Notes under the pieces: model-generated
The model's database searches: none
Seen by the model: the letters and a program-made list of their open reading frames with translations, nothing else
Told to the model about the DNA's origin: nothing
Program-made: the position numbers and the translations under genes
DNA from: Paracentrotus lividus
Taxonomy: Eukaryota; Echinodermata; Echinoidea; Camarodonta; Echinidae
Direction of reading: 5' to 3'
Length of the DNA: 64,000 bases
Assembly: GCA_940671915.1 (NCBI GenBank)
Contig: CALNVZ010002100.1
Location: forward strand, 4,804,540 to 4,868,539
Part shown: piece after piece, positions 14,118 through 28,700 of the stretch
Layout: each line of letters starts with the position of its first letter
Position numbering within the stretch: position 1 is the stretch's first letter

Positions 14118-17100
14118 TCCCTCTCGCTCTATCTCTCTGTCTGTCTGACCAAGACCATGGACAGATTGTCACGATTGTCAAGAGTGTCATAAAACATAAA
14201 GCATATTTCCCTCAGGCAACATCCCATGAGTCGAGTCGAAGACGCAAAGCCATGACAAAAATTTGAAGGTCCCAATTTAAATTTGTCAAAATTGTTTTCC
14301 CTCAATAATAAGGATAACCAAATCCTGTCTAAAGAGGATTATAGACGTCTAGAAGCCTTGTCATTTTTGCTATTATTTAATGAAACTTTAATAACCTTTA
14401 TTCTCATAATTTAAAGAGTCCTATAATGCTGAATTCATTCGTTGAGTATGGGTTTGCATCACCAGTTTTAAACCACTTGGATGTTGCATTGTGTTTGCAA
14501 ACTAAGGTACGCCCTAATTATAAACTCTTTAATCCTCTTATTATTATCATGATATGTCATCATGTAGTTTCATCTTTCATAAACCAGATGCTCGATCCCC
14601 CGATAGCATGGCATGATTTTCATACAATGCCATTTGACATCCATTAAGATTATTGGATCCAAGACGTGTTTGATAATTGCAGCAAAACTAGAAAGGGTTA
14701 CCTTCTGGCGAAGGAGAGACCAAAAATCATGATCAATGTCGTCTTTATAAATAACACTATACGTGAATCCTATCAAATTCAGGCATGACTCGAAAGGGAC
14801 GTGATATTCAATAATAGTATACGTATGAATTGTGATCGGTAGGCGGCGCCAACTGTCTAATTGTCCAACAAAACGCATTTATCATGTTTATACTCCGAAA
14901 GCAATTTAAGGCACGATCGTGTAGCTCGGAAGGCATTTCAATGTTATTTCGCGTCATTAAAACGTGTCTGTTGAGCCAAATTACTGCTCTAATTTTATTG
15001 ATTATTTGTAGGAACTCATTTTTGTCTAAACGTTCATGACCTTACTGTCAGTCAGCTTTCACTTCACTTCACATTATTAGAAGAACATTATCACAAATAC
15101 CCGTCTGTCTGTTTATCTGTCTCAGCCTCTTTTAAACGTGTTTAGGAATTAAAATGCATATATTGATTTAAGTAGTAGTCTTTAATCTTAATCTTGGGAA
15201 ATTTCTTATAATAACCTCCATTTTGTATGCGCCTTGAGCATCTCTTGAGATGGATGTGTTGCACGTTATGAATATTGTCATTATTATTATTATTATTGAT
15301 CAAAAATATGTTACCAAATGTATGTTTCATATCTCACATAAACTTTGGAAAGCAAAACAAATACTATAATTATGTTAATGACCCTGTCAACCAGCTCTCA
15401 CTTCATTTCACATTATGAGTAAAGGAATAATAATAGTCGTAGTCTTGTTTTAATGTTTTAGGAAGTAAAAGGAATGGACAAATAAAAAAACAGTTTGTAT
15501 TTGTATTTTAGCTGTTCTAAAATTTGTAAGATAAAACTTAGATTTCACTTATTCAATCAAATGCTATAGATTTAGTGTTGAAGACATTGAGTATTAAAAA
15601 GCTTTATCTGTAAGTTTATAATTATATAAAATATGATTGGGGCTACAATAGCGTTTAATCGGGCTTAATAATGATACAAGCGGGGGAAATATTTACTAGA
15701 CATGCTAGAAATGTTCTCAAAAAGTATGTGTACGTAGTATCAAATTAAAGTTGTTTTTTTTTCATACACTTTGGTTTGTATGAATTCATTTTGTTTTTTA
15801 AAGGGGGGGGTAAGCAAAATTTGGTGCCACTATGGAAAATCGCAATTACAATTTACACAAACCGTTGTTGGTAGCACCGCTCATGCACTATGGTCAATGT
15901 CTTTGGCCCAATCAGGCGCAAAATTGATTTTCTTGATTGTAGAAAACTACTCGTATGGGGGAAACGCCTTTCTTCTTTTTTTCTTCTTTTTTTTCTTTTC
16001 TTTTTTTTTTTTTTTCTTTATTTTTCCCCCCTCCTTTTTTTAAGGATATTGCCAAACACTTCCATGTTGTGATTAATTTTTATACTAAAAAAAAATGTCT
16101 TCCGCTTGTACCATTTGTATTGAACTGCTCCTGGCTAATGAAAAAAATAAACATACTTTCTTCGTGGGGTGCATTTTAGGGTGCAATGATGCAATCCCGT
16201 GAAAAACTTGATCACATTGCAACTTATTTCCTCTTTTTCTATGAAGAACATTTTCCTTCTGACGTCCCGTCAGGAGGCCCAATTCATTCATCGTTATTGG
16301 ACCTGAACTTAATAGAGTGATAGATGTGAAAATAGACGTCACTCAGCACCCAGTCTCAGATGCCACCAGTTAATCCAAATCTCGTTAAATCTTCAGTCAG
16401 AAATCAATGTCTTCTGTGCCATGTTACATAACGACTTACAACCAATAAAAAGTTACGATTGATTTCCTCTCGGTAGTCTCATTTGGAGTGCAGGTACAGT
16501 CATGGATTAGGACTGGGATATGATTAAGAGTAGGGTTAGGGCTAGGGGCAGGATTAAGATCACCAACTTTAAGGACACCCTGTCCATGATGAGGCTACCG
16601 AGATGAAATTGATCGTAACTTTTTATCCATCGTAAGTCTTTATGATACAGGGCAATGGAATGCTCGCTTTATTGGCCACCCAACCATCCTTGTAAAATGC
16701 TCAAGGCATGAAATTGGTTCAGCGTGAAGGAAGGAAAATAGACATGAGCATTTTCTATTCTTCACCCTTTTAGAATATTTGACTGCCAAACATTCATGTA
16801 CATGACTTTGTAAATGTGATGGCCCAATGGTTTTTCTCGACTTCTACCGTGTGCTTATCATTCGTGTTTGCAGTTTCAAAGTGTAACCTTTCGGACTAGA
16901 CCAAATCGGGTCAGCGTAATGAACAGGAAAGGGCGACATAAACATGTTTCAACCCCGTAATAATCGGTTAAGTGATTTAAATTGAAAAATGATGAAAGCC
17001 CAAGGTACCTGCAATTGCAGGGAAAGAAAAATGGAGAGAAAAAAATTCACATCAGTTGGTTTTTTTTTTTTTTAGCATGTAATGCTTTAATTATGCTCCA

Positions 17101-20100
17101 TAGCGACCCTAAAATGATCAATTATTATCAATGTCATCATTGAGCATACCATACATCAAACACAGCGACATGATATGTAACCAGATCGTAGTGAGGTAGA
17201 CGGAACAACACATTTTATCACAAGAAGAATCAAGAAAAATATGTACATTACTATTTTTAAAGCATAATTACACAATAATGCCTTAAGCATGCTCTATAGC
17301 GACGATAATTGATCAATTATTCTCAATGTTAATACATCGAACACAGCGACATTATGAAACCAGATCGTAATGACGTAGACCGGAACAATACATTTTATCT
17401 TCCCAAGAAGTTTCCATCTCACTTCAATGGCCGTTATTCTCGAAGGGTGACTTAAGTTAGTCTGTAAGTAGACCCTATTTTTTTTAGAATGCCTTGATAA
17501 TTGTCACGAACAATAGGATGACGTAATTAGTAGGCCTTCTAACTTTAGTCACCCTTCGAGAATACCACGGCCAATGTCCTTTCTTCTCTCACAGTGTATC
17601 GTTCTTAATAGTCAAAATGAAATCTGTACATGAACATTGGACATTGATTGTAAACTGTGTCCCAGAAAAAAAAAGGAACACCCAACTTTAATGAGTCAGT
17701 GCGGACAAAGAATGTCATTGCTATCAATAGCAACGCAAACTTTTATGTCTAGCACCACTAAACAAAATTCTCTCGATTGATTTTGGTGCAAATTCGCTGT
17801 TGCTACACTTATTTTTTATTTTTTTTTATTGGCAATTCCTTGATAAATGCTTCCGGTTTTGACCCGATCATGACGATAGGTCTCATTTATTCGTTGTCTT
17901 AAATTGTTTGTTCCAGAAACAATCCCTCAGCATTCATAAGTTCATACATGAGTTTTTTTTAAAGACCAAGGTAAATATGTAATATAATGTCGCAGAGACA
18001 TTTTACTATCTGGTTGTGTCAATTGACTTGGAAAATAAGGACCATCATGCAGTTTGCATATTGAGAACTCAAGTGGAAATGAACTTTTTTTTTTTTTTTT
18101 TTTTGCATAGTATTTTCTATACACACTGTATTTCAAAGTCAGGCCAGCCAAAAAAATGGTCCTCATAATCGTGACTTGTCTCCAGAAGAATGCGATAGTG
18201 ATGATTATATACAGTCATGTTCACATTGTTGCTTTTCATTGATAAATATCCCTTAATTATTGGTACCGTACGTGCCATATTAAAGGCTATATCTGTTACA
18301 CTCGTTTTATAACACAAATCGACATAGTATTGGACTACCATAAGCTTCACACTATTAACACGTAAAATTGAATGCTCTATGATACGCTTTTTATTACATG
18401 CATTGAAACATTTTGTATGGTTATGAATATTTTACTGTAATAGTTACGACATATGTTAATAAGAGCTTTATAGATTTAATATCAATAATTAGATATATAT
18501 AGAGAGAAAATTCATGTAAAATAGCTATCAACATTTCAGTCTTGATAGACTCTAGCATCATATAACAAGGTAAGGGCATAGGTATGGAGGGGGAGTTGGT
18601 CTTCTACGTTCTTAGCATGCCTTCTACAGCTGTTATAATGGTTCTTAAGCTATACTTAAAAACCTCTTAACATCCCGCTCGACCAAACTCCCACTCTGTC
18701 ATGGGACAGATCTTATCCGTACCTAAACATTCTTTACTTACCTGTTCAAGTAATACATTTTGGTTCATACAAATGCAATATATATTTTTAACATTATTAT
18801 CCAATGGCTTTAAATCCCTGCTGGAAAGAACGCTGTATCCCACAGTGTGGAACACAATGTGAACCACAGTGTGGATATATTGTGAATACGGTGTGAACGC
18901 AGTATGAAATCATCTTCCCACTCTTGTCGAATTCTAACGTTTTAACACTGTACATCTTCACATTGTGAGATGAGTGTATATTCACAGTGTGAAACCAAAC
19001 ATCATATCATAGTGTAAAATCGTTACCACACTGTTAAATAAGAGCGTTCTAACATAGTCCACTATGTGAACAAACTGTGGGACACTGTGTTCTTTCCAGC
19101 AGGGAAAACAATAATCGCGTCTCCTAAACCATCCTAAATACCACCATGAACACTGTGGAAAACCATATCACAGTGTAAAATTATTACCACACTGTTAAAT
19201 AAGAGCGTTTTAACAGATTCGGTTATGTTACACACTGTGGGACACTGTGTGCTGCCCAGCAGGGAGATCAATAATCGCGTCTCCTAAAACATTAAGGAGA
19301 CACACAATCACCGTGTGAAATCGTTAGCACACTTAAATAAGAGCGTTTTAACATAGTCGGATATGTGAACACATTGTGGTACACTATATTCTTTCCAGTG
19401 TGAAATTGTTACCACACTGTTGAATTCGAGCGTTTTAACATTGTCGGCTATGTGAACACATTGTGGGATACTGTTCTTTCCAGCAGGGAGATCAATGATC
19501 GCGTCCCCTAAACCACCAGTGAGACATGCGATCACAGTGTGAAATCGTTACCACACTGTTAAATAAGAGCGTCATAACATAGTCGGCTATGTGAACACAC
19601 TGTGGGACAGCAGGGAGATCAATAATTGCGTCTCCTAAATCATCGGGAGAAACGCGATCACAGTGTGAAATCGTTACCACACTGTTAAATAAGAGCGTCA
19701 TAACATAGCCGGCTATGTGAACACACTGTAGGACAGCAGGGAGATCAATAATCGCGTCTCCTAAATCATCGGGAGAATCGCGATCACAGTGTGAAATCGT
19801 TACCACACTGTTAATAAGAGCGTTTTAACATAGACGGCTATGTGACACACTGTGGGACCGCAGGGAGATCAATAATCGCGTCTCCTAAACCATCGAGGAT
19901 ACACATAATCAACAGAAGATATGAATGTGTTTATATATCACTCAAAACAAGGGCAGTCATATACGGCTCTCTAGGATGAAATACTTGTAGATAGATGAAG
20001 AAACCCCTTTGGGTATCATTAAGACGTGCAAGTCGATTATAGCTAATGACACACGGTGGACAACCTGGCTATCTTAACACGCTTATCTCCTGACCCTATG

Positions 20101-23100
20101 GGGGTGCAAGTATAGGGGCTAATATATAGGAGGAAGTGGGTCGTAAATATGGAGTTCAACTCGTTATGCACGTATTTAATCATCAATCGAGAATGAAAGC
20201 AACCTAAAATATTCATCGATGTAATTATGATCGAAATTTGATGCCTTAGCAAATACTTTCTGCTGTGAACCACCAAATTACACCTATTGAATCATTATTA
20301 TATTGTTTTGTAATGAATGTTACGTTGAACGCTTAATATTCCACTCTGATGTTTGTGTTTGAGTTTGAAGCCCCCACCCCCTCCTCTTTCGTAATTTTCA
20401 TGTTCCTTTAATAAAATTTAAATTTGTCAACCAATTTAAAACGTTATTCCAGGTGTTTATGGAAATTGATGTTGTTTGATAAAACTCCTGAGTCTTTTAA
20501 AAATTCATTCAAAACCAAAAGTTAATTAGGCCTACTGCACATAGTTCAAAATTTCTTATTCAAATCGAATTATAATATCTCTATAAAAGAATGTCCCTAA
20601 AAGAATAAATCAACAATAATTTGTTAAAGATTTCCTGATGTTTAAGCACAGTTCAAATCCAAATCGTGCTTGACACTATGGCACACCCTAGTGATGATTA
20701 TTATAGCCTAATTGTTGGGAAGGCAGGACTCGACGTGCCTTGATTACCCTTCCAAGTTCTGTTTGCAAAGAAAGACATGTTCGAATTATGTAAAATTGCA
20801 GTGGCCCAGACGGAATATGAATAATGTGCCTGGGTTTCATGTGTCATGCTAAATATAGCAAAGCACATTGGTCCATGTTGAAGATGAACACATAGTGAGT
20901 GATGTCTGCTTGCACACCTTTCTCAGAGGAGAAAAAAAACGGCCTAAAATGAAAGATCTTGCTCATTTTGTTCCCTCTAAAATGGTAGATTACTAATGGG
21001 ACTGGCAAAGAAATTATACTGAATATTGCTGAAAGTAGTCTTTGATTACTTTGCAAACCTAAACACTTATGTTTGAAAAAATGTTTGACCATGAACAACA
21101 TTCCAGATTTGACGAAATTTAGTGTTTTTGTCTGAAAGATACCATACGCCTTTCAGGAGGCCGGTAAAACTAAGCGAAAGGCTTTAACGCTTCCCGACGC
21201 CGCGCCCGACAAACAGGGAGTGATTGCACAAAAGGCTTACGTTATGTATGCGGGCCAATGGATTTTCTATTTAATCTACGTGTCGCTGGCAGTTGAAGTA
21301 AAATCAACGCACCCGCGTCAAATGAGAAAAGTTTGTTTATTTTTTATATTTCGGCCATTTCTGGATCACACTCCCTAAAATACACGGTGAATATAATTAT
21401 TCAAAATTAATGATTTAAGATCGTAATAATGTACTCAATTTCATTTCAGCTATCAAAGTAGTTAGATATCTAAAGCACCATGTCTCCCAAAACTAATTAA
21501 TCCCGGCATGAGGATAAGCGGAAACAAACAAGGCTAAAACAATCCAATCTAGTCAACGCTGGATACCAAACACCCTGTGGCGACAAAAGTTTGTACAATT
21601 AACATCTACAGACTTGGTCAACAGACAATCGCCATTGTCATTTTCTTACTTGTATTTAATGCATTCTAACTTGTAGGTGGCATTAGGTATGGAGTATGCA
21701 GGGCATGTATCTTTTACCCCTTTATATGGTTATTTCTAAGATTCTTTTTTTTCCTTCCTTGGGAGAGGGGGTGGTCATGCACACGCAAGTAATAAAAAAA
21801 AACGTAATGTTAACCCTATCTACACGTTCACATTCATCATGATCCACAATGGATTCAAGTCTAAGAAAGTAATCATGTTGAACAATTATCTAGCTAGATC
21901 AAATCCTAGATATCCATTGCTCAACGTGATTACTTTATTAGACTTTGAATGCTTCTGACGTCACGTGATCTCCATTGTGGATCATGATGAATGTGAACGT
22001 GTTCATCCAGGGGATTGTGAGTCGATGTCAACGATGACTTGGTGATCGATCTGTGTGTGAATCACATCATCAACTAATAGCTCTTATCTAGACTACAGGG
22101 AGATCTGGTGACAAAAAGTCTTACAGAGTGCTCCATCTTAAGAGCGTTGGGGATTATCAACACGTTACAATTATGTTTAGTTACTTAGGTGTTATTTCAC
22201 CATTGAGAACAACCACCAAAGTAAAAGAAGTGCAACAAAATGTAATCTACTTTATGTTATTTTTTGTAATTTTCTGTAGTTTTTTTAATTGATATTTTTC
22301 CAACTTTTACATGGAAAATGAGATAGGAGGATCATTGTAAATCTCTGAACTTCATTTGTGTATATCGTCATTGTAAAACTCTGAACTTCATTCGTGTATA
22401 TCATTTTTGCATGTGGCAATTGTTCGTTTTTATTGTAACACAGTTTTTAAAAAAACTTTAGCATCATTTTTGAAAGGGAGAATGTATGATAGAGGCCTAT
22501 AGACGTTGTACCACGTTGCAATCGACAACAGCCAAATGCAACCAAAAAAAAGGAGAAAAATACCATTCACGTCAGTTGAAGCAATTCCACTTATCTCAGT
22601 CATCTGGTATTACTTAATCCTGCAGTGAAGAGGGAAATAAAAATAACATTTTCACTTAAAGCTCCTTCTTTCCTCCAGCTATACATTTAGGCTATAGTTT
22701 AAAAAAAGGTGGGATTGTCAGATAAGAGGGATCCCGAATTCGATATCAAGATTGTTTTCTTCATTGTCATCTTCATTCCAGTAGAGGCTGTCGATATATA
22801 ACGGTCCCCAAAAATGCATCAGATTTGACTAATGGGTCACCCACCCAGACTTGGGATTTGGTAAATGCACTTTAAAGATGAAAGATTAGGCCTGTGTATG
22901 GCTATCCTAAAAATGGCTAACTGACCTTAATTTCAATCAACGTGAGGTCTAGCCGGAAAGAAATTTAAGATTTTAGGATAAGAGATGCGAGCACCTTGAC
23001 CCAAAAGCTGTGAAGAAGATAGTCATGATAGTGAAGAAGAAGAAGAAGAGTTAGAAGGAGGAGGGATGGTGTGTTCACATAATGTATCCATTTGTCCAGT

Positions 23101-26100
23101 GTTTTTCCCATCTGACATTCTGACCGTTTAGTCAAGATGAACAATCAGCTTGAGGAAGAAGAGAAGAGTTAAAATGGGAGGAATGATGCGTTCCAAAGGC
23201 AAAATTTGTGTCCATTGTTCCTCTCATCTGACCGTCTAGTCAATGTGAACAAAACATTTTTGAAGAAGAAGAGTTAGAAGAGAAGAAATTGTGCGTTCTC
23301 ATGGACAAATATTTATTCATCTGACCAGTGTTCTTCTCATCTGACCGTTTACCTGGTTTAGTCAATGTGAACAATGCACTTGAGGAATAAGAAGAAGAGT
23401 TAGAAGGACGAGAATCTGATCGTTTTATAGTCAATGTGAACAATAAGGTTGAGGAAGAAACATGTCCCTTTATACCATTATTCTAACTCTGTACCGAAGC
23501 GAGAGGTAACACAATGCTGAAGACACGAAAGAAGTCGGATATGAGCAAGGAGGTAGGGGTGTAGATGACATTGAACTAGTACCTGTATCTCAACCAATGT
23601 AAATAACGTCTGTTAAAGCTTTATTTGGAAAGCTCCATTGAAAGATGTTGTAGGGGCAAATTCAATTATTATTTTATGATATAAGATTGGATTCTTCGCG
23701 TATACACTTCTTTCATATTTATTATGTGAAGTAGGACTACAAAAATATCAGAAAATGCATACTTATATGACATTTCGGGGGGCGTTTCATTTTATCCGAC
23801 AAGTCCTGTTTTATCCGACAGTTACCATAGTAACAATGCTCCTCAGCCAATCAAAATCAAGTTAAGATGTCAGACCTGACAACTTGTCAGACAACAAACG
23901 TTGATGAAATTCCCCCTGAAGCATTGAGTCATGGCATGCAGTCGGGAGATGCAAGTTCAAGCGTCTCTTGCACGTATGTTCAAGATTCTTTGCAAATAGA
24001 AAACTTGTTAAGAAAAGTAGACCGAGGTTTATTTTCGAAATTGCTTTATACATGATACCTGCACTCCGTTCTATTTTCACCACCGTTATTTGTTTGTTTC
24101 TCTCGATTTAATTTTCCTATGTTTTGTATTACCGGATAAATTCTTTATCTTTCTTTCTTTCTCTCTCATATCACGTCGACTCTGATCTCTCCTATATCAA
24201 CCATTCATTCTAGTATATAAGTTATAGTAAAGTGTGGATATACACTCAGACACATAATAAGCCCACCTCCATTATTGCTCTGTTTTCCTTGTCTCACTTC
24301 TAATGTTCTGCTTCTTCTACGATCATCTCTTTCTGTTAATCATCCCTTTTACTAAGATCTATTCACTTCACCTCATCCCTCCCACTCACAGCTCACCCCC
24401 CCGCCGTCCCCCCGCCGCTCGTCTGCTCTCTTCTCGTCATCTCTCTCGAGTCTCTACGAGTCTGACGATACTAACTCTATCTCTATCTTAATTCCAATGC
24501 CACCAAGATACACTTTCAAGAAGCTGAAGTTGTTTGGTCTTTAAAAGTCGCCATATTCCCATAGGACATTCCTCACTACACCCTGGATGCATGGTTGAAT
24601 ATGTAGCAAAGAGTAAGAGCCGCCTGGTAAGATGAGAAGCCACAAAATAACTAGAACTGCAGTTTCTCTTTTCCATTACCAATAACCTATCGGGACAACC
24701 TTCCCAGCATTGAGTTTTTGTTTCTGCTTTGTTTTTGGCTTTAGGGGTGTCTTTTTCCTCTTCTTCTTCAATCATCATCTTCATGATGAAGCGTTTCGTG
24801 TCGAAATCAGTTGACAAATGAAGAGACTTCAGTTGTCGTTCATAAGCCTTGATGTACCTCATGATAAATGCAGCTTTGCAATATGTTACATTATACTATA
24901 ATCAATAAGTAATACTGAGTGCCTCTGATGCAAGTTCATTATGTTTTGATTTGGCTCATTGTCATTGACAATATAGCAATATGGGCCGAGTATATCCATT
25001 CTCAATTAACATCAATATCCCATGTTGAAAAAGAGAGGATGATGAGTATAAGTGTCATAAGATACTCAAAATATGGAATAAACAGCATCAACCTTGAATT
25101 GCTTTTATTATACATGATTGTATTTCCATTTCATAATATTATTTTATCTTAATTGATATATTTAATTGATATCTTTAACATAATAGGGTATTCAATAAAA
25201 TTTGATTGAGCTTCTTTTGAAATTTGTTTCCAGATGTCAGTTCAAATCAGGTCAGTGGAATGTTCTTCTTTTTTAATTCAACATCTTTGTTTTTTTTTTT
25301 ATATAAAAGTTCTGTGGCATATTGTAACGATTTTCAGTACCTTACCTGGTATATCTATGAAAGCTGACCTTTACTGAGAAGCGTTACCTTTTGACACCTA
25401 GCGGCATCTACAAACGATTACATTTTCCCATCAGGTATTTCACCAATAGCATAAACAGGCACAAGTGTGTTTCTGATTAATTACCCAACAAAATAATTTT
25501 TTAATGTACATGGCGGTTAAAGAGAAGTTCTTTGAAGATTAAAGCTTATTATTTTGTTGACAAATTTTCTCTGTGTTGAAATTTATGATTCATGGATGAT
25601 TGTCATATATAGTAAAACAAAGATTTTGATTCAATTGAAAAGATCATTTCTTTGTCATTCCTTGATTAAGTTAACATTATCAGTAAGATTTAAATGTGCA
25701 TAATAAGGAGCATTCCTTTTTGTGCCTGTATTTTGTCTAGCATTGGAATGCGATTTTCCAAGTAGAAAGGATTCAGATAAATGCAAGCGCATTTATTTTG
25801 GGGGAAACCAGAGTGAGTTTCCCTGCGGGCTACCTAAAGGTTGGACACTTGTTTAGAAGGTGGAAGCCCTGTAGTAACCTTAATGGATGATACGTGTTGT
25901 GTCAGGGGAATTCTCTAAAACGTCATACAGGCGTTTCTTAAAGAGTTGGCTAATGTCATTAGTTATTAAGATTCCCAATTGGCAACAAAGTTTTGCGCAT
26001 AGAGCTGGAAAAGGGGTTAATTCTTTAGATAAATATTTTATCATCTCCCAATCAAATTCTTGAACTTAATAGTCCAACATGAATATTTAAGTCAAACTGA

Positions 26101-28658
26101 AAGGTTTGAAATTGTGATAAGCCTTTTTTTAAATATATGATTCCCACTCTTTTCTCCTTTAAATTATGTAGATTCCATGGCGTCCATGCACTGGTCCATG
26201 AACAAACACTGCTTTATTCCTCTGCTCCTCCATAATGCATTATACCGATCAATAGAAATATACTTGGACACCCGGGGCAATTTTTGTTGAAGAAATTTCT
26301 TCAAAAACAACCAACAACTAATGCTTCGACTGAAAGAAAGCTAATATTGAGCCTGTAAGCTTTCTTTTTTAAGAATATTATCCATCTAATGCTACAGTCA
26401 CACAGACACTTACGTTGAGTTACGTCCGGTTGCGTCCAAAAATCATTTTCTTTTCTTCGGATCCCCACGGATGCTTACCCGTCATAGATAGCTGTAAAAA
26501 TATTGATAATTTCGTTTATCCAGTAAAACAATGAAATACATAAGAAATGATAGAATAGAAGATGAAATAAGATTACAACAACACAAACGTATCTATACGT
26601 AAGTGTCTGTGTGACTGTAGCATTACATATAGCCTGCGAGTGACCCGTAAGCTGCTTGTATATTGATGACGATGTTACGTGATATACGTACTTATATAGA
26701 CCAAGTATCAAAGACATAATGGAACATATTGAAGTGGTCAGCAGGTTCTTGTTCAATATAATCTCAAGTGTCCTAATAGGAGATCAAACAAAAATCGTTC
26801 AAGACAAGCTAAAAGACACTTATGTGGTCGTTCTAAATGCACATTATTTTAGCCTTTTTTACACCTAGGAAATTCACAACCCCCATATCCTTTATGATTC
26901 CATTGACAAATTAGAAAGAAAAAGTAAGGGGGAAATCTTTATTATTCATCATTGTCTGCTCTTGCTTATACCGTTTCACACACACACCTGTGTCCAATTC
27001 ATCTAAATTTCTTCAATATCGTTATTATCCAAGGATACGTTTGGAGTTCGGAGCTTTTTTAAGAATCTGACTTTTCATATAAAAATTATTAACAACCCTC
27101 ACAGATTGAAATTCCAATGTGAGAGGGTGCAGTATTGCGCAATTTTCTTGATTAGGATCTGAATTTTTACAGGCAGGTCTAGTTAATTGAAAAGTGGTAG
27201 TAATCTTATCCTTCTCGTCAAAAAAGTCTCATAATTTCAGCAATGATCAGGTGCAATGTCGACTTACATCGTCCATAATATACAGCCGACGACTAATGTC
27301 TACTATTCACATCTTTCCCTACTACTTCGGCATTTTATAGCCGATGAAAATATTCGCGCCAAATTGTCTGTTGGTCGATTGACCTAAACTTAACGCCTAC
27401 TACCTCCTCTGAATTTTTAACAGTTCTGCGCCCTGTAACATAAAGACTTACGATTGATAAAAATTTACGATTGATTTTTTCTGGTAGCCTCATTTGGAGT
27501 GCGTACAGTCATGGATCAGGATTAGGATATAATTAAGATTAGGGTTAGGGCTAGGGGTAGGATTAAGATTATCAACTTTTGGGCATCCTGTCCATGATGA
27601 GGCTACCGAGATAAAATCGATCGTAACTTTTTGTCCATTGTAATTCTTTATGTTACAGGGCTCATAACACTATCAGAAGACCAGAGTAAAAGCCTCTTAT
27701 CAAATATTAATTCCTAACTAGGTCATCTTCGTGTCCAATTCCCAGGTACCCTTTATCGATTGCTTGTGTTGCGTCTTGAAATGAATTTCGTTACTAGTTT
27801 GCTTTGTGAAATATAAAGCAGTGGCGGATCCACAATTTCAAAATAGAGGGGGCAAGCCGCCGAAATTTTTCGATTTTAACAAATACAGTCAATGAGTGGC
27901 TTTCAAATTATAAGGGGGCGCGTCTCCTGCGCCCCCGCCTGGATCCGCCACTAGCTGCATAAAGTGAATACAAAATTGACCCTGTCAAGACTCGGCCATG
28001 TCTGTTTGGTTAGGGTATGCTTTGAAGTAGGCATATTTACAGGCTGAGGTGTGACAATGTATTAATCAACTGACCCGTACGTATTTGGACAAAATTTAGT
28101 TGATTCGTTTAAACGTGACAAAACTCCGCTGGACGTCTCAGGTCACTGTCGCAATGATGCCCAATACTAGATGCGGACCGGCGCGCCGCGGCGCTTCATT
28201 AAATCGATTTTTGAAGGTATGCCGATGGACTCATAAAAAGATTATTATCCGGGTGGTAGCCCCATTTCACGGTTTGGTCCTCTTTAATGCCTTGATACAT
28301 TGCCATATCACTTTCAGCATTTTGTGCTTAACTACCAACGAGGGACCCTCTATTTAACCAACACTTATTAACAAGAATAAATTAGAACCATCACCACCAT
28401 AACCACAACTTCTTTTATTATTCATACCACCTTATTTCACTAGGCTATATTTTTCATTCTTCCTTTCTTTCTTTTCTTTCTTTCACTCTTGTGTCTTGAA
28501 CTGCAGTTTTCCTTTTAAATAAAACACTGAAAAAATTGTGTTTTTAATTTCCTCTCTGTAATAAGAAAAAATGAAATCAACTAATTTCACCATCTTTATT
28601 ATTATAGTTGTTATTAATTTTTTAACATTTATTTAGTTTTGTTTTTTGACTAAGCTGA

Positions 28659-28700
<42 letters not shown>

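Noticed and set aside
19308-19806. Repetitive peptide frames with ISHCDR and DLGDAIIDLPA words
   Set aside because: They are the translation of the 125-bp minisatellite, with no start, domain or splice support.
21157-21378. GC-richer stop-free stretch preceded by tttcag
   Set aside because: Considered as an extra GPCR exon, but the translation does not resemble GAIN and no suitable donor restores the needed phase.
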